From Myroides sp. WP-1 (GTDB taxonomy: Bacteria; Bacteroidota; Bacteroidia; Flavobacteriales; Flavobacteriaceae): a stretch of DNA of 64,000 nucleotides. The stretch lies in assembly GCF_014145635.1 (NCBI RefSeq), contig NZ_JACHTC010000011.1, positions 52,351-116,350 of the forward strand. Reading direction: 5' to 3'. Below the pieces are notes generated by a model. The model was given only the letters and a program-made list of their open reading frames with translations. It ran no database searches and was not told the origin of the DNA. The position numbers and the translations under genes were made by a program. This document shows, one piece after another, positions 42,101 to 50,666 of this stretch (position 1 is its first letter; every line of letters begins with the position of its first letter).

Positions 42101-42499
42101 ATGCTGTCGTTTAATAATGAAACCAAACAATTGTTGATTAAGGATAATTACAAAGGAAGATTAACTTCTTCTCGTTTGATGTCTGCTGTTATTTTGGGAA
42201 TGTCTTTGATTCGCTTATTTATGGCGGACTTAAAGAATCCGAAAGAGATGGATTATGTTTTCTGTATCATTGCAGCTGTATTTTTGTTTTTGGTATACAA
42301 GAACTTTATTAAGAAAACAGCTGGGGAAGCCATAGACAAAGTGGCTATTAAGTATGTAAAAATGCCAAAAGGATTGGCTACGAAAGCAGAAGTTAAGTTG
42401 AATAATGGCAAGGTTAGGGAGATTTTTAATCTCAAAACCAAAGAACAACAAAGTGAATTGCGCAAGATTTTGACTAATGCGAAAATAGTAATGAAATAA
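42101..42499 (+). CDS. Hypothetical two-segment membrane protein
   Basis: A 132-residue protein with two membrane segments (residues ~26-42 and 52-68) and a soluble C-terminal part (KLNNGKVREIFNLKTKEQQS) that could form a PH-like beta domain. No known family. It has its own -7 element and is followed by a terminator (42553-42573). Confidence 0.65.
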   Translation: MLSFNNETKQLLIKDNYKGRLTSSRLMSAVILGMSLIRLFMADLKNPKEMDYVFCIIAAVFLFLVYKNFIKKTAGEAIDKVAIKYVKMPKGLATKAEVKLNNGKVREIFNLKTKEQQSELRKILTNAKIVMK

Positions 42500-42552
42500 C
42501 CCTTTATTAGGGATATAATACGTCTAAAACAATCGAATTAATAGAAGAAAAG

Positions 42553-42573
42553 AAGGGATTTATCCCTTTTTTT
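42553..42573 (+). terminator. Terminator
   Basis: Short stem AAGGGAT / ATCCCTT with a 2-base core and a run of seven T follows the two-segment membrane protein gene. Confidence 0.7.
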
Positions 42574-42660
42574 ACTTTTCATAAGGCTGGAGTTGATAAA
42601 GATAAAGAGAAAGCTTACTTTTAGTTCATCAAGTCTTTTAAATAAAAAGAACGTACAATC

Positions 42661-43455
42661 ATGAATACATCACTTGATTTGAGAAGTGTAGTGGTTACAC
42701 GCTATGTTACTCCTTTGAGAGAAGGAGGGTCTTTACCTGCTTTGGCTGATGCTGATGACGGATTTAAATATGTCATTAAATTTAGAGGAGCAGGACATGG
42801 AGTAAAGGCATTAATTGCGGAATTACTAGGCGGATTACTCGCGAAAAAACTAGATTTACCTGTGCCTGAGTTGGTGTTTGTAACTTTAGATGAAGCTTTT
42901 GGTAGAACCGAAGCTGATGAAGAAATACAGGATTTACTCAAGTTTAGTCAAGGATTGAATCTCGGGTTACACTTTTTATCTGGTGCGTTGACATTTGATC
43001 CACAAGCTTATGCTGTGGATGATGAGCTTGCTTCGAAAGTGGTTTGGTTGGATGCATTTATCACGAATGTAGATCGTACGTTCCGAAATACCAATATGTT
43101 GATTTGGCACAAAGAACTATGGTTGATTGATCACGGTGCGTCTTTCTATTTTCACCATTCTTTTACCAATTGGGAAAAGAGTGCTTTGACGCCTTTTTCG
43201 TTGATCAAGGATCATGTTTTATTAGCCAAAGCCTCTAAATTAGATCAAGTAAATGAAGTATTTACACAGCGATTAACAGATGAGGTATTACAAGAAGTGG
43301 TACAACAAATTCCTATTGATTGGTTAACTTGGGAAGAATCAGAATTAAATCCGGAAGAAATAAGAGCCGTTTATTATCAGTTTCTGAAAGTAAGACGAGA
43401 TAATGCCATGCTATTTGTGAATGAAGCAAAAAAATTACGTCATGTTGGTATATGA
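42661..43455 (+). CDS. HipA-like kinase family protein
   Basis: A 264-residue protein of the short HipA-related kinase group. The N-terminal lobe has GGSLPALADADDGFKYVIKF with the ATP-site lysine and GHGVKALIAELLGGLLAKKL. The catalytic loop reads WLDAFITNVDRTFRNTNML, with the Asp and Asn residues expected, and IDHGASFYFH corresponds to the DFG position. HipA itself phosphorylates glutamyl-tRNA synthetase as a persistence toxin; this shorter form lacks the N-terminal HipA_N domain. It overlaps by 14 bp with a DUF3037 gene, its regular partner in other bacteria. Confidence 0.88.
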   Translation: MNTSLDLRSVVVTRYVTPLREGGSLPALADADDGFKYVIKFRGAGHGVKALIAELLGGLLAKKLDLPVPELVFVTLDEAFGRTEADEEIQDLLKFSQGLNLGLHFLSGALTFDPQAYAVDDELASKVVWLDAFITNVDRTFRNTNMLIWHKELWLIDHGASFYFHHSFTNWEKSALTPFSLIKDHVLLAKASKLDQVNEVFTQRLTDEVLQEVVQQIPIDWLTWEESELNPEEIRAVYYQFLKVRRDNAMLFVNEAKKLRHVGI

Positions 43456-43816
43456 GTATGCAGTGATTCGATTCGTTCCTCGTGTTGAACGAGGGGAATT
43501 CATAAATATAGGACTTTTGTTGTTTTGTAAGCAAAAGAGAGCTTTGCGTGGACAATATTATTTGAATCGTGAAAAATTAGCTTGTTTTTCTACTGAGATC
43601 GATATGGATGTTTTAGAAAAGCATATTCAAGCGTTTATCGCTATTGCCCAAGCTGAAGCGAAAGCAAGTCCTATCGCTAGTTTTGATGCGGCGGAGCGAT
43701 TTAGATGGTTAGCGGCAACCAAAAGTTCTTGTCTTCAGGTTTCACCAACGCATTGTGGGTTAACTGAAGATGCGGAACAAACATTTAACCAACTTTTTGA
43801 AGAACTAGTTTTGTAG
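43442..43816 (+). CDS. DUF3037 protein, partner of HipA-like kinase
   Basis: A 124-residue cytoplasmic protein. The start MLVYEYAVIRFVPRVERGEF matches the DUF3037 family, and INIGLLLFC follows. An ATG seven codons earlier is possible but adds non-conserved residues. It overlaps the end of the HipA-like kinase gene by 14 bp. DUF3037 proteins occur beside these kinases in many phyla, so they may be regulator, substrate or antitoxin, but this is not established. The next gene (TrkH-type) starts only 2 bp after its stop. Confidence 0.88.
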   Translation: MLVYEYAVIRFVPRVERGEFINIGLLLFCKQKRALRGQYYLNREKLACFSTEIDMDVLEKHIQAFIAIAQAEAKASPIASFDAAERFRWLAATKSSCLQVSPTHCGLTEDAEQTFNQLFEELVL

Positions 43817-43818
43817 CT

Positions 43819-45609
43819 ATGCCATTATTTTATATCAAAGATGTCGTTTTAAGTAAGATTAAATATGTGTTAGTACGCTTGCCTTTCTTGCTTAGTTTTA
43901 TTTCCCTATTTGCTTTGATTTTTGACTTGGGATTTAATACGCTAAATGATTATCACAGTCATTTACACCATTTGTATAATGTGTGTTTAACCTTTGGAAT
44001 GACCATAATTATCTATCGGTATTACAGTGCTTTTTCACAAAAAAAACACCTGAGTTTAGGGGTTAAAATATTTGATCTCTTTAGCGTATTATTGTTTTTG
44101 ATTCTCATTGTGGCACGTTGGCTTCCAGAACACACCAATCGCTTTTTTGATAGTAATGCCGTGATCTTTTTTGCGGTTTTTCTGATGTTGGTTCGCGAGT
44201 TTTCCATGCTACAGCTCAACCTAAAAAAAACGAAACTTACGCCACCTCAGTTGTTTATCGTTAGCTTTTTGTTGATTATTTTCATCGGGGCATTTATGTT
44301 GTCTTTTCCCAAAGCAACAGTTACCCCTGGTAGTATGAGGTATATTGACGCGCTTTTTACCGCAACAAGTGCCGTTTGTGTGACGGGGTTGTCTACTGTA
44401 GATATCGGCAGTCAGTTTACCTTGTTTGGAAAAACAGTGATGATCTTCTTGATGGAATGTGGTGGATTGGGAATCATGACCATCGCCAGTTATTTTAGCT
44501 ACTTTTTTAGGGGAAAAGCGTCTTATGGCAACCAATTGGTTCTAAAGGATGTATCATCTATTGATAAGTTAGGAGATGTATTTGCTACATTGAAACGCAT
44601 CATAATTATCTCTGGAATTATCCAATTCGTCGGGATGGTCGCAATCTTTATTAGTGTGAGACATCAAGCATTTGACTCGTTATATGAACGATTGTTCTTC
44701 TCGGTATTTCACGGGGTTTCCGCTTTTTGTAATGCTGGATTTTCAACATTACCTGAGAATTTGTATACTTTTGAATATCGATTTAATTATCCATTGCAAT
44801 TGATTATTGCAGGTTTATTTATTATGGGAGGATTAGGTTTTCCTATTGTTTACAATGTGTACAAATATATCAAGCATTTAATCGTTAATAGACTTTTGCC
44901 TTTTAGCTTAAAAGAAGCTAGTGTATACGTGCCTCGAGTGATTAATTTGAGTACAAAAATTATTTTGATAACTACCGCAGGATTAATCGTTGGCGGGACA
45001 GTTTTGGTGTATTGTTTAGAATACAATAACACACTTGCAGAGCATCGTGGTTTGGGAAAGGTTGTGGTTGCTTTCTTTACAGCGACTTCACCGCGTACTG
45101 CCGGATTTGCCTCTGTGGATAATAATCTATTTACGGTGCCAACTTTTTTAATTCTCATGCTACTGATGTGGATTGGTGCCTCTCCAATTTCTACAGGAGG
45201 GGGGATAAAAACAACGACATTTGCTATTGCGTTGCTGAATATATGGACTTTGATGAAAGGAAAAACACGCATCGAAATAAACAGACGAGAAGTAGATGAA
45301 TCAGCGATAAGACGCGCTTTTGCAATTATCTTTTTATCTTTGTTTGTTATTGGAATTGCACTTTTTGCTTTGACTTTTTTTGAACCCAATATCGATATTA
45401 TTCGCCTATCCTATGAAGCTTTTTCCGCCTATAGTACAGCAGGATTGAGTACGGGGATTACCCCTAATTTAGCTGATCCGAGTAAGGTTACACTTATCAT
45501 GTTGATGTTTGTAGGGAGAGTGAGTATATTGACACTTTTAATTGCAATAAGCAAAAAAGAAACAGTTACCAATTACAGGTATCCAACAGAAGAGATTTTG
45601 ATTAACTAA
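43819..45609 (+). CDS. TrkH/KtrB-family potassium transporter
   Basis: A 596-residue inner-membrane protein. The C-terminal ~450 residues form the TrkH/KtrB core, with four pore-loop regions: ALFTATSAVCVTGLSTVD, FHGVSAFCNAGFSTLPE, FTATSPRTAGFASVD and FSAYSTAGLSTGITP. The glycines of the selectivity filter are present in each. An N-terminal extension of ~140 residues adds about four membrane segments, making it longer than KtrB. It imports potassium with the RCK protein encoded 14 bp downstream. Only 2 bp separate it from the DUF3037 gene, so the HipA pair is transcribed with it. Confidence 0.93.
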   Translation: MPLFYIKDVVLSKIKYVLVRLPFLLSFISLFALIFDLGFNTLNDYHSHLHHLYNVCLTFGMTIIIYRYYSAFSQKKHLSLGVKIFDLFSVLLFLILIVARWLPEHTNRFFDSNAVIFFAVFLMLVREFSMLQLNLKKTKLTPPQLFIVSFLLIIFIGAFMLSFPKATVTPGSMRYIDALFTATSAVCVTGLSTVDIGSQFTLFGKTVMIFLMECGGLGIMTIASYFSYFFRGKASYGNQLVLKDVSSIDKLGDVFATLKRIIIISGIIQFVGMVAIFISVRHQAFDSLYERLFFSVFHGVSAFCNAGFSTLPENLYTFEYRFNYPLQLIIAGLFIMGGLGFPIVYNVYKYIKHLIVNRLLPFSLKEASVYVPRVINLSTKIILITTAGLIVGGTVLVYCLEYNNTLAEHRGLGKVVVAFFTATSPRTAGFASVDNNLFTVPTFLILMLLMWIGASPISTGGGIKTTTFAIALLNIWTLMKGKTRIEINRREVDESAIRRAFAIIFLSLFVIGIALFALTFFEPNIDIIRLSYEAFSAYSTAGLSTGITPNLADPSKVTLIMLMFVGRVSILTLLIAISKKETVTNYRYPTEEILIN

Positions 45610-45623
45610 TAGAAAATGTTACG

Positions 45624-46307
45624 ATGAAATATATAATTATCGGTTTAGGGAATTTTGGAGCATCTTTGGCTCAAAAGTTAACAGAGCAGGGAAATGAAGT
45701 GATCGGGGTAGATAAGAACATGGCTCGTGTTGATGCAAATAAAGATAAAGTATCTCACACCATCTGCTTAGATTCAACAGATCAATATTTGGTGGCGGGA
45801 TTGCCTTTAGGAAATACCGATATCGTTATCGTTGCTATTGGTGAAGATCAAGGAGCTAATATTATGACTACTGCAGTATTGAAAAATCTCAATGTCAAAC
45901 GTTTGATCAGTCGTGCAATTACTCCTTTACATGAAAACGTGTTACAGGCAATTGGCGTTGATGAGATCGTACATCCAGAAGAAGAAACTGCGGAGCGTTG
46001 GGCTAAAAAACTTTGTATAAAAGGAGTGGTTGATTCTTATGAAATCAACGGACGCTATAGTATTGTTGAGATCACTATTTCGGATCGTTTTGCCAATAAA
46101 ACATTGGGAGAAATTGGATTCAGAACGAATTATAATTTAGTAGTACTTACTACGTTAAAAGTACGCGAAGAACGCAATTTCTTTGGAGCACAACGAAAAA
46201 TACACGAGGTACAAGGAATTGCGTCTTATGATACAGTTTTGCACAAAGGGGATATCATGGTTATCTATGGAGATAACAAAGACATTAAGCGAATTTTGAG
46301 TGAATAG
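45624..46307 (+). CDS. TrkA/KtrA-type potassium channel RCK subunit
   Basis: A 227-residue cytoplasmic regulator. The RCK_N domain (residues 1-~130) has Rossmann motif IIGLGNFGASLAQKL followed by the acidic end NEVIGVDKNMARVD. The RCK_C domain (~140-225) contains VEITISDRFANKTLGEIGF and GDIMVIYGDNKDIKRIL. KtrA binds ATP, ADP or NAD and gates the TrkH/KtrB pore. It is the last gene of the run that includes the HipA-like pair. Confidence 0.93.
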   Translation: MKYIIIGLGNFGASLAQKLTEQGNEVIGVDKNMARVDANKDKVSHTICLDSTDQYLVAGLPLGNTDIVIVAIGEDQGANIMTTAVLKNLNVKRLISRAITPLHENVLQAIGVDEIVHPEEETAERWAKKLCIKGVVDSYEINGRYSIVEITISDRFANKTLGEIGFRTNYNLVVLTTLKVREERNFFGAQRKIHEVQGIASYDTVLHKGDIMVIYGDNKDIKRILSE

Positions 46308-46374
46308 CTTATTGGAAAGAAGAAAGAAGTGAAGATTCGCCGAACAACTCCCAACCAACTAAACAAAAAGTATT

Positions 46375-46408
46375 AAAAAAAAAGAGTTGTAATTTACATT
46401 ACAACTCT
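46375..46408 (-). terminator. Terminator of serine hydrolase gene
   Basis: An 11-bp stem, AGAGTTGTAAT (46383-46393) and ATTACAACTCT (46398-46408), encloses loop TTAC. About ten T follow on the minus strand. The hairpin overlaps the stop codon of the serine hydrolase gene. Confidence 0.85.
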
Positions 46409-47586
46409 ACATTTCCAACGGGATAATCTCCTAGATAGTGAGATAAATCGATCGTTTTATACGTTAATTTTGAATACTTATTTGAGAAGAGGATGATACA
46501 AGCATTTGAGTCCGCTAATCGAATATAAGATGAGGTGTTTCCTCTCCACCAACCGTTGTGGTAGGTGTAATTTTTGTCGTTTTTCATTTTGATCAAGCGC
46601 AAACCTAATCCATAATTGCGCGTACCTCTACTTTCAAAGCTGTAACCTTCTGTCATTTGCTCTTTTAGGTTAGCACTTAAAAAATCATCTGAGTACATCG
46701 CTGTGTCAAGTTTGAGCATATCTCTTGGGGTTGTATAAATGTTTTTATCCCCGTAGGTTCCATCCATATAATCCCAATGCATTTCGCGATAGTTTGAGTT
46801 ATACGATTGCGTAACTTCTCTTTTGTGAGAGATATCATCAAACACAAAACTGTGGTTCATTTCTAATGGATCGAAAATTAAATCGCGCACCACTTGTTTG
46901 AATTTTTTACCTGTTACTTTTTCAGCAATTGAGGCTAATACAACATAATTGGTATTGCTATACGTAAATCGCGTATTGGGTTTAAAATCTAAAGCAACTG
47001 ATTTACTTTTAATTACATCGATTACTTGATCATTGGTAATGACGTTTGAACTGCTCCATTTACCATTGGGATAATAACCATAATATTTCAACCCGCTTCG
47101 GTGACTTAGCAGGGTACGAACTGTAATCTCATCATACGGAAAACCTTCGATAATCTCTGAAACTGGTTGATCAAGAGAGATAAGCCCTTCTTGAACCAAG
47201 CGAAGAATCGTAATTGCTGTAATGACTTTTCCTACAGAAGCTACATGTATAGGAGTGGTTTCCGTAATGGCTTCATTTTGTTTTTTATTGGCATAACCCG
47301 AATAGTGTTCGTACAAAATTTTTCCATTTTGAGCTACTAAAAAACTCCCTGTATAACCACTTTTATTGATATATTGATTGTAAAAATCTTCGATTTGTTG
47401 TCCTTTTTCAAGGATGTATTCAGGCTTTAACTCTTGAAATGACGCTTCATATGATTTGTCAACAAAGACATTGTGTTCTTTGATGATGGGCATATTCAAG
47501 GCTAAATCCATAGTAGCATCTTGCTGTTGTTTGCAAGAAGCTAAAGCTAATAAGCTAACTAAAGCGATTGTGAGTTTGGTATTCAT
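46399..47586 (-). CDS. Beta-lactamase-family serine hydrolase lipoprotein
   Basis: A 395-residue exported protein with lipoprotein signal MNTKLTIALVSLLALASC (Cys18). The class C beta-lactamase/DD-peptidase fold is shown by the SxxK motif (Ser117-Val-Gly-Lys120 in VASVGK), the YxN motif (Tyr209-Ser-Asn211) and a late HNGWWRGN in place of the KTG triad. The fold occurs in D-aminopeptidases, esterases and penicillin-binding proteins; resistance to beta-lactams cannot be concluded. It is monocistronic, ends in its own terminator, and converges with the potassium-system genes. Confidence 0.92.
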   Translation of the reverse strand: MNTKLTIALVSLLALASCKQQQDATMDLALNMPIIKEHNVFVDKSYEASFQELKPEYILEKGQQIEDFYNQYINKSGYTGSFLVAQNGKILYEHYSGYANKKQNEAITETTPIHVASVGKVITAITILRLVQEGLISLDQPVSEIIEGFPYDEITVRTLLSHRSGLKYYGYYPNGKWSSSNVITNDQVIDVIKSKSVALDFKPNTRFTYSNTNYVVLASIAEKVTGKKFKQVVRDLIFDPLEMNHSFVFDDISHKREVTQSYNSNYREMHWDYMDGTYGDKNIYTTPRDMLKLDTAMYSDDFLSANLKEQMTEGYSFESRGTRNYGLGLRLIKMKNDKNYTYHNGWWRGNTSSYIRLADSNACIILFSNKYSKLTYKTIDLSHYLGDYPVGNVEL

Positions 47587-47900
47587 TAGTCTTACTGTCT
47601 TTGTAGGGATTTTTTAAAGAAAAAACCAAATTAGTAAAAGTTATTGAATTTCAAAGAAAAAACTCATTAAAGTTTCATATTCCAATTAAAATAATTGCGA
47701 ACTGCGTAATTTGAGGTTTTTAAGTATAGGTAAGTGGATCGTTTGAGACTGAGAATAGAGTAATCAAGTAATCGATGGAGTTGCTGTGAAAAAGAAAAGG
47801 AAGGCTTCGTATAGATAAGGGAAGATAAGCGGGATTCTCGCAGTATTTGTATAGATATCAAGTAAAAAAATAGTAATTTTACTCACAAATAATCTAAGAT
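47587..47900. other. Divergent intergenic region
   Basis: A 314-bp AT-rich gap between the serine hydrolase gene and menB. No clear promoter consensus, RNA gene or convincing ORF was seen; a 64-codon minus-strand frame looks accidental. Confidence 0.5.
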
Positions 47901-48740
47901 ATGAGTAAGATAGAATGGAAAACGGCTATCGAGTTTGAAGATATTACCTATAAAAAGTGTAATGGAGTGGCTCGTATTGCGTTTAATCGACCAGAAGTTC
48001 GAAATGCTTTTAGACCAAAGACAACCAGTGAGTTGTATCGTGCTTTTTACGATGCACAAGAAGATACTTCTATTGGGGTAGTTTTGCTTTCAGCAGAAGG
48101 CCCTTCACCCAAAGATGGCGTATATTCTTTTTGTAGTGGAGGAGATCAAAAGGCGAGAGGACACCAAGGCTATGTAGGTGAAGATGGAATGCATCGATTG
48201 AATATATTGGAAGTACAGCGTTTAATTCGCTTCATGCCTAAAGTTGTGATTGCTGTTGTTCCTGGATGGGCTGTCGGAGGAGGACATAGTTTACACGTTG
48301 TGTGTGATATGACTTTAGCCAGTAAAGAACATGCTATTTTCAAGCAAACAGATGCAGATGTAACTAGTTTTGACGGTGGATATGGTTCTGCTTATTTAGC
48401 GAAAATGGTAGGACAGAAGAAAGCAAGAGAGATTTTCTTTTTAGGAAGAAACTATTCTGCGCAAGAAGCTTTTGAAATGGGAATGGTAAATGCTGTGATT
48501 CCGCATGATGAGTTAGAAGATACAGCCTATGAATGGGCACAAGAAGTATTAGCTAAATCACCAACATCAATTAAAATGTTGAAATTTGCAATGAACTTGA
48601 CAGACGATGGTATGGTAGGACAGCAAGTATTTGCAGGAGAAGCAACGCGTTTGGCTTATATGACAGAAGAAGCAATAGAAGGGCGCAATGCGTTTTTAGA
48701 GAAACGCAAGCCGAATTTTCCTAAAAAATGGATTCCATAA
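47901..48740 (+). CDS. menB: 1,4-dihydroxy-2-naphthoyl-CoA synthase MenB
   Basis: A 279-residue crotonase-fold enzyme closing the naphthoquinone ring in menaquinone synthesis. Family parts are WKTAIEFEDITYKKCNGVAR, IAFNRPEVRNAFRPKT, FCSGGDQKARGHQGY with the oxyanion hole, VVPGWAVGGGHSLHVVCD and DVTSFDGGYGSAYLAKMVG. Length is as in MenB of other bacteria. It is alone, not clustered with other men genes, and is followed after 50-60 bp by the rnpB promoter. Menaquinone is the respiratory quinone of this group. Confidence 0.96.
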   Translation: MSKIEWKTAIEFEDITYKKCNGVARIAFNRPEVRNAFRPKTTSELYRAFYDAQEDTSIGVVLLSAEGPSPKDGVYSFCSGGDQKARGHQGYVGEDGMHRLNILEVQRLIRFMPKVVIAVVPGWAVGGGHSLHVVCDMTLASKEHAIFKQTDADVTSFDGGYGSAYLAKMVGQKKAREIFFLGRNYSAQEAFEMGMVNAVIPHDELEDTAYEWAQEVLAKSPTSIKMLKFAMNLTDDGMVGQQVFAGEATRLAYMTEEAIEGRNAFLEKRKPNFPKKWIP

Positions 48741-48789
48741 TATAAAAAAAATAAAGTAAATAGTTTATCCGCATTCCCACGGAAAGCTG

Positions 48790-48797
48790 TACTTTTG
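48790..48797 (+). promoter_or_regulatory. -7 promoter element for rnpB
   Basis: TACTTTTG ends 5-6 bp before the inferred 5' end of RNase P RNA, in good agreement with a TAnnTTTG promoter. Confidence 0.6.
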
Positions 48798-48802
48798 CGA
48801 TC

Positions 48803-49116
48803 TTATGCAGATCGCCTTATCGCTGGTTTAGCAATAAACGAGAGGAAAGTCTGGACACCATAGAGCAGTATAGTGGGTAACACCCATCCGCGGAGCAATT
48901 CGTGAGGACAAGTGCAACAGAAAGGATGTACAGGTAAGGCTGTAGTGAAATCAGGTAAACTCTATACGGTGAAATGCCATGTATATTTAGCGTTCGAGGG
49001 CTGCTCGCCCGATGCTTTAGGGGTAGGCAGATAGAGCCATCGAGTAATTGATGGCCTGGATAAATGATAAGGGTGCACTTCGGTGCATACAGAATCCGGC
49101 TTATAGATCTGCATTT
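48803..49116 (+). ncRNA. rnpB: RNase P RNA (class A)
   Basis: The catalytic RNA subunit of RNase P, which trims tRNA 5' leaders. Conserved region I is AGAGGAAAGTCTGGACACCA (48841-48860 region), and the 3' conserved region reads CAGAATCCGGCTTATAGA. The ends pair as helix P1: ATGCAGAT (48805-48812) with ATCTGCAT (49107-49114). The central part includes AGGTAAACTC and GGTGCACTTCGGTGC hairpins expected for bacterial type A RNA. Boundaries are set by P1 and could be off by a few bases. A promoter element precedes it, and a T-rich stretch follows. Confidence 0.95.
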
Positions 49117-49140
49117 ATTTTAAAATCAATGTATAAGAAT

Positions 49141-49173
49141 AAAAAAATCCACACGTAAAGTGTGGATTTTTTT
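49141..49173. terminator. Bidirectional terminator
   Basis: Stem ATCCACAC (49147-49154) and GTGTGGAT (49160-49167), with A/T runs on both sides, ends rnpB read-through and the convergent rsmD gene. Confidence 0.9.
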
Positions 49174-49747
49174 ATTCTTCGTTGTCTGTATCTTCGTCAT
49201 CCTCTTCTGATGCGTATTCAAAAAACGTAAAGACTGAACCTCCGTAGTTTTTCTCAAAAGAGAAATGAGGCAAGTGCTCTAGTTTTGTGAATTTAGAATG
49301 CTCTACCACAAGCATTCCTTCTTCGTCTAAGATGTTGTTTTCTAAAATATCTGTAACTATTTTTTCAAATTGCTCTTGGGTGAAATCATAAGGTGGATCC
49401 GCAAAAATAATATCATACGTTCCTTGGTGTTTTTCAATAAATTTAAACACATCTGATTTGTAGGGAACGATATTTAGATCAAAATCTTTTGCTGTTTTTT
49501 TTATAAAATTGACACAACCATAATCAGCGTCGATGCTGACAATATTTTCCACGCCTCTTGAAGCAAACTCGTAGCTAATACTTCCTGTACCCGAAAATAA
49601 ATCCAATACTTGTAGTTCTGAGAAATTGAAGTGGTTGTTTAAAATATTAAACAAGGCTTCTTTACTCATATCGGTCGTTGGACGTACGGGTAAGTTTTTT
49701 GGTGGACTAAGTTTTCTTCCTTTTAATTTTCCTGAAATAATTCTCAT
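49172..49747 (-). CDS. rsmD: 16S rRNA (guanine966-N2)-methyltransferase RsmD
   Basis: A 191-residue SAM-dependent methyltransferase. It begins MRIISGKLKGRKLSPPKNLP and RPTTDMSKEALFNIL, and has SAM motif LQVLDLFSGTGSISYEFASR and the catalytic DIIFADPPYDF (N/DPPY type). It methylates G966 of 16S rRNA. The acidic tail (EDDEDTDNEE) is an addition. The start overlaps the stop of the DUF3822 gene by 4 bp (ATGA); this pair is conserved in Flavobacteriaceae. Confidence 0.95.
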   Translation of the reverse strand: MRIISGKLKGRKLSPPKNLPVRPTTDMSKEALFNILNNHFNFSELQVLDLFSGTGSISYEFASRGVENIVSIDADYGCVNFIKKTAKDFDLNIVPYKSDVFKFIEKHQGTYDIIFADPPYDFTQEQFEKIVTDILENNILDEEGMLVVEHSKFTKLEHLPHFSFEKNYGGSVFTFFEYASEEDDEDTDNEE

Positions 49748-50535
49748 AGATGGAATAAAATATAATGTTGTTTTGGTACTTGATAATGAAGGAGGAGTGA
49801 GGGCGATATTAAGGCTTGTTCCTCCAAAATTTCTACGTGTCTAATATAGGTGTATGCTTGTTCAAACAACGGATCTTCTTTTTCAATTCGACTGATTAAT
49901 CTTAATCGAATATGCTCCGGATCAAGCTTCAGTTGTTCATATACAAATAAGAGATAGTAGATGAAATCTTGTGCAGTAGTATACAAAAATGAATTAAATA
50001 AGAGTAGTTCTCCTTTTTGGGTAACCACTAATTCAAAGTGATCTTTTTGCACGTATGCGTAGACTTCGATTTCGCTTTCATCCTTTGATAGATTTAACAC
50101 ACGTTCAACTAAGGCTGTATTGATATTTTGATAGGTAAAAGAACCCAGTTTATCAAACAGTACGTTGTTGATTTGTACATAGGGAATGTATACATTATTG
50201 ATGTCTTTTCCCGTTAATTCATCAAAGGCAAAAAAGTCAGAAGAAAAAACTTTGGTGTTGTATTGTAAATACGATCCCATCGCTTTCTCGTCAAATAGAG
50301 CTGTTGGCACAAAGGTATTGAGATGATTGTCATGTAGTACTAAAATATCTTCAAAAGGAGTGCTTAAAATTTCGTGTTTAGCAAAGAGTACCTGCAACTG
50401 ATCTTCAATTGTTTTGTTTTGATTTAACCCTTCTGAAACAAAATGATGAATGCGTTTGGATTCAATTTCTTGAATGATAAACGTAAATTTCTGGAGGGAA
50501 ACCTGAATGATAAGTTTGTTTAAGCTTTGCTTCAT
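49744..50535 (-). CDS. DUF3822 family protein
   Basis: A 263-residue protein of the DUF3822 family, an actin-like or ASKHA-type fold of unknown function found only in Bacteroidetes. The start at MKQSLNKLIIQVSLQKFTFI is preferred over an ATG 18 codons earlier because a -7 element (50577-50584) and typical spacing lie before it. Family stretches are FTFIIQEIESKRIHHF, ILVLHDNHLNTFVPTALFD, YLQYNTKVFSSDFFAFDEL and YYLLFVYEQLKLDPEHIRL. It is translationally coupled to rsmD. Confidence 0.9.
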   Translation of the reverse strand: MKQSLNKLIIQVSLQKFTFIIQEIESKRIHHFVSEGLNQNKTIEDQLQVLFAKHEILSTPFEDILVLHDNHLNTFVPTALFDEKAMGSYLQYNTKVFSSDFFAFDELTGKDINNVYIPYVQINNVLFDKLGSFTYQNINTALVERVLNLSKDESEIEVYAYVQKDHFELVVTQKGELLLFNSFLYTTAQDFIYYLLFVYEQLKLDPEHIRLRLISRIEKEDPLFEQAYTYIRHVEILEEQALISPSLLLHYQVPKQHYILFHL

Positions 50536-50576
50536 AGTTTGTTTAGCTATAAATTTCTGACAACGAATGCGAGAGA

Positions 50577-50584
50577 CAAATTTA
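50577..50584 (-). promoter_or_regulatory. -7 promoter element for DUF3822-rsmD
   Basis: The minus strand reads TAAATTTG, fitting TAnnTTTG, 42 bp before the start at 50535. Confidence 0.35.
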
Positions 50585-50628
50585 AACAATTTTAAGGGAG
50601 TATATTAGTCTTGGCCTAAAAAGCTTAG

Positions 50629-50636
50629 TATCTTTG
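50629..50636 (+). promoter_or_regulatory. -7 promoter element for helicase gene
   Basis: TATCTTTG fits TAnnTTTG; a TTG lies 15 bp further upstream (50611-50613). Start of transcription near 50641 supports the ATG at 50667. Confidence 0.5.
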
Positions 50637-50666
50637 GTGTTTTAGGTGTATTTAGGAGAAAGTAGC

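Noticed and set aside
44850..45389. 179-codon minus-strand frame
   Set aside because: Antisense to the conserved TrkH core, with low-complexity basic product and no family resemblance.
46399..47586. Antibiotic-resistance beta-lactamase
   Set aside because: The fold is shared by many esterases and peptidases, and the third motif is HNG, so resistance cannot be inferred.
47667..47861. 64-codon minus-strand frame in the menB upstream gap
   Set aside because: No signal, promoter or terminator, and the composition is that of the surrounding non-coding DNA.
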